Positions 1-6,534 of a stretch of DNA of 7,424 nt are shown piece after piece. The DNA is from CAYLPT01 sp964385645 (GTDB lineage: Bacteria > Armatimonadota > Hebobacteria > Hebobacterales > Hebobacteraceae), in NCBI GenBank assembly GCA_964385645.1, contig CAYLPT010000073.1:1-7424 (forward strand). Direction: 5' to 3'. The stretch's first letter is position 1. Each line of letters begins with the position of its first letter. The notes under the pieces were generated by a model. That model saw only the letters and a program-made list of their open reading frames with translations, was not told the DNA's origin and searched no databases. The position numbers and the translations under genes were made by a program.

Positions 1-3000
1 GCTACTACTACAACACCTACACCCAGGCCCTCGATGCCGGGCTCGACGTCCGCGCTGGCGACCCTCAACACCTGTGCAGCCCCTCCTTCCTCTATCCGCT
101 AGTGAACAACGGCCTCGACCGGGGCGCAAACCTGGCCTTCACGGTGGGCCGGCTCGGGGAGGTCGGCTGCTCGAGCCTCGCCCTCGCCCCCTACCAGGAG
201 TGGGACTACATCACCTGGCCCACGGAGGCGGCCTGGGTGGATGCCCTGAGCCGCCGCACCCTGGGCGCGTACGCCCTGGCCGCCGACACCCCGGAGGGGC
301 TGGAGGCCCTCAAACAGCGCCTCGCCAATGGGCGGCTCGCGGTGGTCCGCTTCGACGTCTACTCCACGTTCGAGGATCGCTACCCGGCCCCCGCGCCCGG
401 GATCAGCAACGGCGTCTACTACTGCCCCGATGGGGCCCGCATCGCCGGGCACGCGGTCACCGTCGTCGGCTACGACGACGCCCGCAGCTACGTGGACCAT
501 CGCGATGGCAGCACCCGCTACGGCGCTTTCCTGCTCGCCAACAGCTGGGGCGACTCCTGGGGTGTCACCAACAGCACCGGGACGGGGACCAAGGGCTTCC
601 TCTGGGTTGCCTACGCGGCCTTCCAGGAGGGCAGCTTCGGCCCCTATGCCTACTTCACCGACGATCGGCCCGGCTATCGCCCGCGGGTGTACGCCGTCGC
701 GGGCGTGAACCACCCCACCCGCAGGTCCCTGCGGGTCCTCTCGGGCGTCGGCGCGCCGGGCTTCCCCCAGGCGCTCAGCTACGCGGCCATTGACGGCTCG
801 GGCGGCGCTGCGGCGATCAGCGACGCGCGCCGCATCGCTGTGGACCTCACCGACCTGCTGCACTCCGTCCCGCCAGACGGCGTAGCGAATCTGTTCGTCG
901 AGGTGCGGGTCGCCGGCGCCGCCTCGGACAGCGCGACGGTGACCAGCGCCTCCTTCTACGCCGACCTCGAAGGCGACGGAACCTACACCGAGCTGCCCTC
1001 CGCCGACCCCACCCTCTCCATCACGCCCGGCTCCCTGGGCTGGGCCTGCGCGGCGGCCTCGGGCGGGGCAGTCCGGTTCGTGGACGCCCGCAATGCCGCC
1101 GGCCCCTGGGAGGGCACCACCCCGAACCCCTACCAGACCATCCAGGCCGCGGTGGACGCCAGCGCGGCCGGCGACCTCGTCGTCCTCATGCCTGGGGCCT
1201 ACCCGGAGGAGGTGATGCTGAGCCGCTCCCTCCACTTGCTCGGCGCGGGGCTCGACCGCTCGGTGGTGGCGGCCCCGGATGGGGGCGCGGCCATCTCCGT
1301 GGGCGGCGGCGCGGAGGTAAGCATACGCTCCCTCACCGTGGAGGGAGGCGCCGTGGGGGTTCGCGTGGAGGGCGGATCGGCTGACCTGGTGCGGGCGAAG
1401 GTCCGCAGCTGTGAGACCGGCCTCTCGATCCTCGGGCCAGGCGACCGCCTGAGCGTCAGGGAGACGACAGTGGCGGGCTGTGGCGTCGGCCTCGAGGCGC
1501 GGGCGGGCACGACAACGGTGGACCGGGCGACCTTCCATCGGAACGCGGAGGGGATGGTCCTTGCCGCGGCCGCGACGGTCCAGAACACCATCGTCGCCGA
1601 GGGCGGAGGGGCCGGCATCCGCGCCGCGGGCGGAGCGGCCCCCACCATCCGGTTCTGCAATGTGTGGGGCAATGGGCAGGACTACGCGGACTGCGCGCCG
1701 GGGCCGGGCTGTCTGTCGGAGGACCCGATGCTATTCGCCCCTTTCGAGGGCTACCATAACCTCGGCTATGGCAGCCCGTGCGCCAACGCCGGCGCGGCGG
1801 ATGGGGTCAACGCCGACGGCGAAACCGACATCGGGGCCCATGCGGCGGTGACGGTCGCCCCCGAGGGGGCCGACTACGATGACATCGCGCTCGCGGTCGA
1901 GGCGGCCGCGAGGCTGGGCCCGCGCGCCTCGGTACTGGTCGGCCCGGGCGTCTACCAGATCCCGGACGGCCGGATTCGGCTGTTCGCGCCGGTAGCGGTG
2001 ATCGGCGCCTCGCCCACCCACGTTGTGGTGGACGGCGCTCGCGGGCCCGGCAACGGCTTCTGCGTCCACGACGGAGCGGGCGGCGGCGCGATCAGCGGCT
2101 TCACCGTCGCCAACCACGGGTTCAACGGCGTGGCCCTGTACCTGGAGTCGCGCGACGGCGCGCCCGTGCCCTTCCTCATCAGCCACAACATCATCCGCCA
2201 CAGCTTCCGCTCCGGTGTGCACATCCACGGGGACTCATCGCCCCGCATCGCCAGCAACACCATCGTCGCCAACGGCGATGACGGCGTTCGGCTGGCCGCC
2301 GACTCGACCTCCCGCTGCCAGCCCGTCATCGAGAACAACATCATCGCGGACAATCTGCAGGCCGGCATCGTGCAGCTTTCGCCGAGCGCCGCCCCGGTCG
2401 TGGACTACAACGACATCTACAACAGCCCGACGCTCGCCTATGGCATCACCCTCGGCCAGCACAACCTCCACGCCAGTCCGCTGTTCGTCAACCCCGCGGG
2501 GCACGACTATCACCTGTCTGAGCTGTCACCTTGCATAGACGCCGGCAACCCCGCCTCCGAGTATCGCCGGGAGCCCGAGCCCAACGGCGGCCGCATCAAC
2601 CTCGGCGCCTATGGCAACACGTCGGAGGCGCAGCTCTCGCCGCTGTTCCGCGATGTGCCTCGGGGCCACTGGGCCTACGACTACATCGCGGCCTGCCATG
2701 ATGCCGGCATCGTCGGCGGCTATGGCGATGGCACCTACAGGCCCGAGCTCGCGGTCTCCCGGGACCAGATGGCGGTGTTCATTTCCCGGGCGCTGGCGGG
2801 CGGCGATGCGTCGGTGCCCCCCGGGCCAGCAGAGGCCACGTTCCCCGACGTGCCGGTGGAGCACTGGGCGTTCCGCCACATCGAGTACGCCGGCGCCCAG
2901 GGCATCGTGGCCGGCTACGAAGACGGCCTGTACCGGCCGGAGGGGCTGGTGGACCGCGGGCAGATGGCGGTCTTCGTGGCCCGCGGGATGGCCGGCGCCG

Positions 3001-3212
3001 ACGGCCAGGTCCCCGAGCCCGAGGGCGAGCCGACCTTCGCCGACGTGACCGCGGAGGGCGAGTGGGGCTGGTGTCACCGTTATGTCGAGTACATCGCCGC
3101 CACGGCCGTCACCGGCGGCTACCCCGACGGCCTGTACCATCCCGAGTACGTCGTCGGCCGCGACCAGATGGCGGTCTTCGTGGCGCGCGGCTTCGGCCTG
3201 CCGATGGAGTGA
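1..3212 (+). CDS. Large surface protein, 5' partial: papain-like peptidase, two beta-helix domains, three SLH repeats
   Basis: The reading frame is open from base 3 to the TGA at 3210-3212 (1069 residues in the window), so the true start lies off the left edge; the in-frame GTG at 102 is an internal Val. Residues 1 to about 230 look like a C1A (papain-like) cysteine peptidase: an N-terminal YYYNTY segment, which in this family follows the catalytic Cys helix, a CSPSFLYPLVNNG segment, the catalytic His in HAVTVVGYDD (residue 150, base 450), and the catalytic Asn in LLANSWGDSWG (residue 180, base 540). The Cys itself is not visible. A beta-rich domain (about 230-350) follows. The first right-handed beta-helix begins at VRFVDARN (357) and ends near DIGAH (613); the second runs from about 614 to LGAYGNTSEA (about 875). 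Three SLH repeats start at residues 882, 947 and 1012. SLH domains bind secondary cell-wall polymers, so the protein is probably exported and surface-anchored. Its target is unknown. No signal peptide can be seen because the N-terminus is missing. Confidence 0.9.
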   Translation, partial: YYYNTYTQALDAGLDVRAGDPQHLCSPSFLYPLVNNGLDRGANLAFTVGRLGEVGCSSLALAPYQEWDYITWPTEAAWVDALSRRTLGAYALAADTPEGLEALKQRLANGRLAVVRFDVYSTFEDRYPAPAPGISNGVYYCPDGARIAGHAVTVVGYDDARSYVDHRDGSTRYGAFLLANSWGDSWGVTNSTGTGTKGFLWVAYAAFQEGSFGPYAYFTDDRPGYRPRVYAVAGVNHPTRRSLRVLSGVGAPGFPQALSYAAIDGSGGAAAISDARRIAVDLTDLLHSVPPDGVANLFVEVRVAGAASDSATVTSASFYADLEGDGTYTELPSADPTLSITPGSLGWACAAASGGAVRFVDARNAAGPWEGTTPNPYQTIQAAVDASAAGDLVVLMPGAYPEEVMLSRSLHLLGAGLDRSVVAAPDGGAAISVGGGAEVSIRSLTVEGGAVGVRVEGGSADLVRAKVRSCETGLSILGPGDRLSVRETTVAGCGVGLEARAGTTTVDRATFHRNAEGMVLAAAATVQNTIVAEGGGAGIRAAGGAAPTIRFCNVWGNGQDYADCAPGPGCLSEDPMLFAPFEGYHNLGYGSPCANAGAADGVNADGETDIGAHAAVTVAPEGADYDDIALAVEAAARLGPRASVLVGPGVYQIPDGRIRLFAPVAVIGASPTHVVVDGARGPGNGFCVHDGAGGGAISGFTVANHGFNGVALYLESRDGAPVPFLISHNIIRHSFRSGVHIHGDSSPRIASNTIVANGDDGVRLAADSTSRCQPVIENNIIADNLQAGIVQLSPSAAPVVDYNDIYNSPTLAYGITLGQHNLHASPLFVNPAGHDYHLSELSPCIDAGNPASEYRREPEPNGGRINLGAYGNTSEAQLSPLFRDVPRGHWAYDYIAACHDAGIVGGYGDGTYRPELAVSRDQMAVFISRALAGGDASVPPGPAEATFPDVPVEHWAFRHIEYAGAQGIVAGYEDGLYRPEGLVDRGQMAVFVARGMAGADGQVPEPEGEPTFADVTAEGEWGWCHRYVEYIAATAVTGGYPDGLYHPEYVVGRDQMAVFVARGFGLPME
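2646..3209 (+). repeat. Three tandem SLH-domain repeats at the C-terminus
   Basis: Three SLH units begin at 2646 (FRDVPRGHWAYDYI), 2841 (FPDVPVEHWAFRHI) and 3036 (FADVTAEGEWGWCHRYV). Each continues with a GIVGGY-type turn (the third has AVTGGY), DG-Y-P, and a closing Q-MAVF-(I/V)-(S/A)-R helix. Spacing is about 195 bp. Units 2 and 3 are close at the DNA level: a 20-nt stretch encoding QMAVFVA is identical at 2961-2980 and 3165-3184, and GACGGCCTGTACC also occurs in both. This fits recent duplication or gene conversion. The third unit has two extra residues and a Cys in its first helix. Confidence 0.92.
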
Positions 3213-3215
3213 GCC

Positions 3216-4238
3216 TCACCGGCCGGGCGCGGCCGGCGCGAACTCCCGCAGCAGGCGCAGCTTCTCCCGCGCCGCCCCGGAGGCGATGGATTCCTGCGCG
3301 AGGGGCACCGCTTCGGCCGGCGAGTCGGCCGCGCCGGCCGCCGCCAGCGCCGCCGCGGCGTTGAGGACCACAATGTCGCGCGCCGGCCCGTCCGCCCCCT
3401 CCAGGATGGCGACGAGTCGGTCTGCGTTCTCGGCCGGCGTCCCACCCAGGAGGTCCTCCACCCGCGCCCGGGGCAGCCCGACGTCCTCGGGGGCCAGATG
3501 ATAGGTGCGAAGCGCACCGTCGCGCAGCTCCGTGATCCGCGTCTCGCCGATGGTGGAGAGTTCGTCCAGCCCCCCCAGCCCGTGGACGACGAAGGCCCGC
3601 CGCGCGCCGAGGTTGCGCAGCGCGCCGGCGTGGAGCTCCGTCAGCGCCGGCGCGTAGACGCCCAGGAGCTGGGCCTCCGCGAACGCCGGATTGGTGAGCG
3701 GGCCCAGGGCGTTGAACACCGTGCGCAGGCCCAGCTCGCGGCGCACCGGCATGGCGTGCTTCATCGCCGGGTGGTAGGAGGGCGCGAACATGAAGCCGAT
3801 GCCGACCTCGTCCACACACCTCCCCACCTCCTCAGGCGGCAGGTCGAAGCGTATCCCCAGAGCCTCCAGCACGTCCGCGCTCCCACACTTGCTCGTCACC
3901 GAGCGGTTGCCGTGCTTGGCCACCGCCACTCCCGCGCCCGCGGCGACGAACGCCGCCGCCGTCGAGACGTTGAACGTCTTCACCGCGTCGCCGCCGGTGC
4001 CGCAGGTGTCAACCACAGGGCGCCTGCTCGTGTTCACGGGAATGGCATGGTTGCGCATCACCCGCGCGAACTCCGTGACCTCCTCCACCGTCTCCCCCTT
4101 CATGCGAAGCGCAACGAGGAAGGCGGCGATCTGCGCGGGCGTCGCCCGGCCCTCCATGATCTCCCCCATCGCCTCCCGCGCCTCTTGCGGGGTGAGGTCC
4201 CCCCGGTCTGCGGCCTTCCGAATCGCCTCCGCGATCAT
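3216..4238 (-). CDS. trpD: Anthranilate phosphoribosyltransferase (TrpD)
   Basis: This cytoplasmic enzyme transfers the phosphoribosyl group of PRPP to anthranilate, the second step of the tryptophan branch. The 340-residue length is normal for the family. An N-terminal helical region (1 to about 70) precedes the signature VVDTCGTGGD (CGTGGD at 79-84), which binds the PRPP phosphates with Mg2+. NVST (90-93), KHGNR (108-112), and the later MKHAMPVRRELGLRTVFNALGPLTNP block complete the active site. The ATG at 4236-4238 has an AAGGGGAG Shine-Dalgarno site (4245-4252) 6 nt upstream. It starts 15 bp after the trpG stop, so it is co-transcribed with trpG. The gene ends 3 bp from the stop of the convergent SLH-protein gene, and no trpC follows. 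No key residue appears to be missing. Confidence 0.97.
   Translation of the reverse strand: MIAEAIRKAADRGDLTPQEAREAMGEIMEGRATPAQIAAFLVALRMKGETVEEVTEFARVMRNHAIPVNTSRRPVVDTCGTGGDAVKTFNVSTAAAFVAAGAGVAVAKHGNRSVTSKCGSADVLEALGIRFDLPPEEVGRCVDEVGIGFMFAPSYHPAMKHAMPVRRELGLRTVFNALGPLTNPAFAEAQLLGVYAPALTELHAGALRNLGARRAFVVHGLGGLDELSTIGETRITELRDGALRTYHLAPEDVGLPRARVEDLLGGTPAENADRLVAILEGADGPARDIVVLNAAAALAAAGAADSPAEAVPLAQESIASGAAREKLRLLREFAPAAPGR
3219..3236. terminator. Possible bidirectional stem-loop at the convergent gene ends
   Basis: CCGGCC at 3219-3224 and GGCCGG at 3231-3236 can form a 6-bp GC stem with a 6-nt loop, just past the SLH-protein stop codon and inside the last codons of trpD. The stem can form in transcripts from either strand. 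No T-tract follows on either side, so it does not meet the usual intrinsic-terminator pattern, and such hairpins are common by chance at this GC content. It is listed because the 3-bp gap between the two stop codons leaves no other room for a terminator. Confidence 0.22.
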
Positions 4239-4253
4239 CGTGCTCTCCCCTTT

Positions 4254-4817
4254 TCACATGGCCAGGAAGTTCCGGAGCAGGTCCTTCCCGCAGGTGGTGA
4301 GGATGGACTCCGGGTGGAACTGGACGCCCTCGACCGGGTGCTCCTTGTGCCGCACGCCCATGATCTCCCCCCGGTCGGTCTCGGCCGTGATCTCCAGGCA
4401 GCTCGGGAGCGTCTCCCGGCGGATGATGAGCGAGTGATAGCGGGTGGCCTCGAAGGGGTTGGGCAGCCCGCGGTAGATCCCCCTGCCATCGTGGTGGATC
4501 ATCGAGGTCTTGCCGTGCATCAGCCGCGGCGCCCGCACCACCTCGCCGCCGAACACGTGCCCGATGCACTGATGCCCCAGGCACACCCCCAGCAGCGGCA
4601 CCCGACCCGCGAAGCGCCGGATGATCTCGTTCGACACCCCGGCCTCCAGCGGGCTGCAGGGCCCCGGCGAGATCACGATGCGCTCCGGCGCCAGGCGCTC
4701 CACCTCGTCCGGGGTGATGCGGTCGTTGCGGTAGACCCTCACCACCTGCCCCAGCTCGCCCAGGTACTGCACGAGGTTGTAGGTGAACGAATCGTAGTTG
4801 TCTACCATCAGCACCAT
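4254..4817 (-). CDS. trpG: Anthranilate synthase glutamine amidotransferase subunit (TrpG)
   Basis: This is a class I glutamine amidotransferase that releases ammonia from glutamine for TrpE. The 187 residues include the start motif VDNYDSFTYNLVQYLGELG, the oxyanion-region motif SPGPCSP (50-56), the nucleophile Cys79 in GVCLGHQ, and the His168/Glu170 pair in GVQFHPES. HGKTS lies between them, as usual in TrpG. Of two candidate starts, the ATG at 4815-4817 is preferred: GGAGG at 4828-4832 is 10 nt upstream (GGGAG at 4825-4829 is 7 nt), whereas Met4 would be too far from it. The 22-bp gap after trpE implies one transcript. PabA proteins of folate synthesis are almost identical in motif content, and one subunit sometimes serves both TrpE and PabB. 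The position between trpE and trpD makes TrpG the better name. Confidence 0.95.
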   Translation of the reverse strand: MVLMVDNYDSFTYNLVQYLGELGQVVRVYRNDRITPDEVERLAPERIVISPGPCSPLEAGVSNEIIRRFAGRVPLLGVCLGHQCIGHVFGGEVVRAPRLMHGKTSMIHHDGRGIYRGLPNPFEATRYHSLIIRRETLPSCLEITAETDRGEIMGVRHKEHPVEGVQFHPESILTTCGKDLLRNFLAM

Positions 4818-4839
4818 GGTGTCGCTCCCTCCGAGTCCC

Positions 4840-6324
4840 TCATTCCAGCCCCGCCTCGGCCATCTCTATCGCGCGCAGGAGGGCGCCGCCCTTCATCTTC
4901 ACGCACTCGTCGTACTCGCGCTCGGGCACGGAGTCGGCCACGATGCCGGCCCCCACCTGCATGTGCGCGGCCCCGTTGGCGCACACGATGGTGCGGATGG
5001 TGATGGCGGTGTCCATGTTCCCGGAGAAGCTGAAGTAGCCGATCACGCCGCCGTAGGGCCCCCGCTGCGTGGGCTCGAGTTCCTCGATGATCTCCATCGC
5101 CCGCACCTTGGGCGCGCCCGACAGCGTGCCCGCGGGGAAGCAGGCGCGCAGCACGTCGTACTGGTCCCGGTCGGGGCGCAGCCGGCCCCGGACGTTCGAG
5201 ACGATATGCTGCACGTGGGAGTACTTCTCGATCACCATCCGCTCGTCAACGCTCACCGTGCCGTACTGGCACACCCGCCCTAGGTCGTTGCGGCCCAGGT
5301 CGAGCAGCATGATGTGCTCGGCCCGCTCCTTCTCATCCGCCAGCAGCTCCGCGGCGAGCGCCTCGTCCTCCTCGGGGCTGGCGCCCCGGGGTCGAGAGCC
5401 GGCGATGGGGCGTGTTACGACCTCGCCGTCGTGCACCGACACCAGCCGCTCCGGCGAACTGCCCACAATGCGCAGGTCGCCATAGGTGAGGTAGTACATG
5501 TAGGGAGAGGGATTGAGCGAGCGCAGCGCGCGGTAGATGTCGAAGGGGTCGGCGGCCGCGGGGCGGGAGAGCCGCTGGGAGAGCACCACTTGGATGATGT
5601 CGCCCGCGGTGATGTACTGCTTCGCCCGGGCGACGAGGGCCTGGTACTCCTCCCGCGTCAGGTTGGCGCGGAGCTGCGTGTCGCGGGGCTGGGGGCGGGG
5701 CGGGGGCACCGCGGGCGGCGGGGCCTGGAGCCGCGCGCAGAGGGCCTCGATCTTGCGGACGGCGGCGTCGTAGGCGCGGTCGGGGTCGCCGTTGACCAGC
5801 GCGTTCGACAGCACCTTCCCCCGATGGAAGGCGTGGTCGAAGATCAGGCAGGTGTCGGTGAGCACCAGCATGCAGTCGGGCAGGCCGAGATCGTCCTCGG
5901 CGCGGCGGGGCAGGCGCTCGAAGAAGCGCACCACATCGTAGCCGATGAAGCCCACCGCCCCCCCGCAGAAGCGCGGCAGCCCCGCCACCGGCACGAAGCG
6001 ATACTCCGACAGCAGCGCGGCGAGCGCGGTCAGCGGATCCTCGCCCGGCCCGAGCCGCCGCGTGCGCTGGCGCCCGTCGCGACTGATGGTCACCGTGTCG
6101 CCCTTCGAGCTGAACACGGCGAAGGGCTCGGAGCCCAGGAATGAGTGGCGCCCGACCTTCTCGCCCTGCTCGACGCTCTCCAGCAGGAAGGCGTACTGCG
6201 TGTTGCCGATCTTGCGGAAGGCCGACACCGGCGTCTCGGAGTCGAGCAGCACCTCCTTCCACACCGGCACCAGGTTCCCGTGCCTGGCCTTCTCTCTGAA
6301 CTCGGCGCGGCTCGGGTGGTACAT
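4840..6324 (-). CDS. trpE: Anthranilate synthase component I (TrpE)
   Basis: TrpE converts chorismate to anthranilate using ammonia from TrpG, the committed and feedback-controlled step of tryptophan synthesis. With the start at 6322-6324 the protein has 494 residues. The N-terminal domain carries LLES (47-50), the motif tied to tryptophan feedback inhibition. A proline-rich linker (about 202-213) leads to the chorismate-binding domain: NPSPYMYYL (271-279), SSPERLV (289-295), PIAGSRPRG (306-314), LLDLGRNDLGRV (340-351), FPAGTLSGAPK (396-406) and QVGAGIVADSVPE (456-468). The PIAG motif and retained LLES favour TrpE over PabB. The frame is open to a TTG at 6346-6348, but the ATG at 6324 has GGAGG (6333-6337) exactly 8 nt upstream and gives the usual MYHPS family N-terminus. 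The C-terminal DECVKMKGGALLRAI differs slightly from the commoner ET--KA-A form. It is first in the operon, behind an apparent attenuator. Confidence 0.97.
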   Translation of the reverse strand: MYHPSRAEFREKARHGNLVPVWKEVLLDSETPVSAFRKIGNTQYAFLLESVEQGEKVGRHSFLGSEPFAVFSSKGDTVTISRDGRQRTRRLGPGEDPLTALAALLSEYRFVPVAGLPRFCGGAVGFIGYDVVRFFERLPRRAEDDLGLPDCMLVLTDTCLIFDHAFHRGKVLSNALVNGDPDRAYDAAVRKIEALCARLQAPPPAVPPPRPQPRDTQLRANLTREEYQALVARAKQYITAGDIIQVVLSQRLSRPAAADPFDIYRALRSLNPSPYMYYLTYGDLRIVGSSPERLVSVHDGEVVTRPIAGSRPRGASPEEDEALAAELLADEKERAEHIMLLDLGRNDLGRVCQYGTVSVDERMVIEKYSHVQHIVSNVRGRLRPDRDQYDVLRACFPAGTLSGAPKVRAMEIIEELEPTQRGPYGGVIGYFSFSGNMDTAITIRTIVCANGAAHMQVGAGIVADSVPEREYDECVKMKGGALLRAIEMAEAGLE

Positions 6325-6332
6325 CGTCCTTT

Positions 6333-6339
6333 CCTCCCC
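6333..6339 (-). promoter_or_regulatory. Ribosome binding site that sets the trpE start
   Basis: On the - strand GGGGAGG occupies 6339-6333, leaving 8 nt before the ATG at 6324-6322. It lies inside the frame that would be used from the upstream TTG (6348-6346). That TTG falls at the end of the TTTT run after the leader hairpin and has no upstream Shine-Dalgarno site of its own. The site therefore decides for the shorter 494-residue TrpE. Confidence 0.85.
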
Positions 6340-6346
6340 GGGTGAC

Positions 6347-6379
6347 AAAACGACCAGCCCGGGCTTGCCGGGCTGGTCG
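6347..6379 (-). terminator. Intrinsic terminator in the trpE leader (attenuator hairpin, segments 3:4)
   Basis: In the trpE transcript direction, CGACCAGCCCGG (6379-6368) pairs perfectly with CCGGGCTGGTCG (6362-6351) across a 5-nt loop, CAAGC. TTTT (6350-6347) follows immediately. This is a 12-bp GC-rich stem plus a short U-run, the form of a Rho-independent terminator. It stands upstream of trpE, not after a gene, and the trpE ribosome binding site is only 7 nt beyond the U-run. The four-T tract is short, so termination may be partial, as expected of an attenuator. Confidence 0.8.
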
Positions 6380-6456
6380 GGTCTTCCCTCGCTCTCTATT
6401 CGCTTCGCTCGATCGCTACCTCACCCTGATCTGCGCGCGTCTGCGCCCGGCAAGCC
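6362..6456 (-). promoter_or_regulatory. Antiterminator pairing of the trp attenuator (segments 2:3)
   Basis: On the - strand GGCTTGCCGGGC (6456-6445) is the exact reverse complement of GCCCGGCAAGCC (6373-6362). The latter spans the 3' half of the terminator's ascending arm, its loop and the first bases of the descending arm. A 12-bp helix between them would exclude the terminator. A competing upstream pairing also exists: GCGCTGGC (6478-6471), which covers the second Trp codon, can pair with GCCGGGCGC (6451-6443) using 8 pairs, one of them G-U, with one bulged G. These correspond to segments 1, 2, 3 and 4 of the classical trp attenuator. The pairings were found by eye; no folding energy was computed. 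Confidence 0.7.
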
Positions 6457-6519
6457 GGAGGACTCCCCGCGCCAGCGCCAGCACACAGCACCCAGGTTGG
6501 CGATCAGCTCAGCGGCCAT
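6421..6519 (-). CDS. trpL: Putative trp leader peptide, 32 residues with a Trp-Arg-Trp run
   Basis: The ATG at 6519-6517 opens a 32-codon frame ending with TGA at 6423-6421. Residues 8-18 read NLGAVCWRWRG, with Trp14 (6480-6478) and Trp16 (6474-6472). Two Trp codons within three codons, between a promoter and a terminator upstream of trpE, is the mark of a leader peptide whose translation senses charged tRNA-Trp. A ribosome halted there would cover segment 1 and leave segment 2, about 15 nt downstream, free to form the antiterminator. An in-frame TAA lies 15 nt before the ATG, so the start is well bounded. There is no Shine-Dalgarno site; the predicted transcript starts only about 6-9 nt before the ATG, so it may be read as a nearly leaderless mRNA. 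The product probably has no function beyond regulation. The Trp codons are interrupted by Arg, not tandem, so chance is not excluded. Confidence 0.6.
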   Translation of the reverse strand: MAAELIANLGAVCWRWRGESSGLPGADARRSG

Positions 6520-6534
6520 GGTCGTGCGCGCTTA

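Noticed and set aside
102..104. GTG at 102 as the start of the surface protein
   Set aside because: It falls inside a conserved peptidase segment (SPSFLYPLVNNG), and the frame is open and family-like back to base 3.
99..1538. Long open frame on the - strand opposite the surface-protein gene
   Set aside because: Its low-complexity Gly/Ala/Arg composition is typical of the antisense of GC-rich coding DNA, and the + strand frame has recognisable domains throughout.
3498..5003. Long open frame on the + strand across trpD, trpG and the end of trpE
   Set aside because: It crosses three genes with clear family motifs on the - strand, has an Arg/His-rich composition and no recognisable domain.
6325..6348. 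TTG at 6348-6346 as trpE start, giving 502 residues
   Set aside because: The extra eight residues are encoded by the Shine-Dalgarno region itself, the TTG sits in the terminator U-run, and family N-termini begin at the MYHPS methionine.
6404..6427. AGGGTG followed by GGTAGCG on the - strand upstream of the trpE terminator, resembling the T-box core
   Set aside because: The match to the T-box core (AGGGTGG-ACCGCG) breaks down after the first six bases. The predicted leader is too short for a standard T-box stem I, and the perfect segment 2:3 complementarity with a Trp-rich ORF explains the region better.
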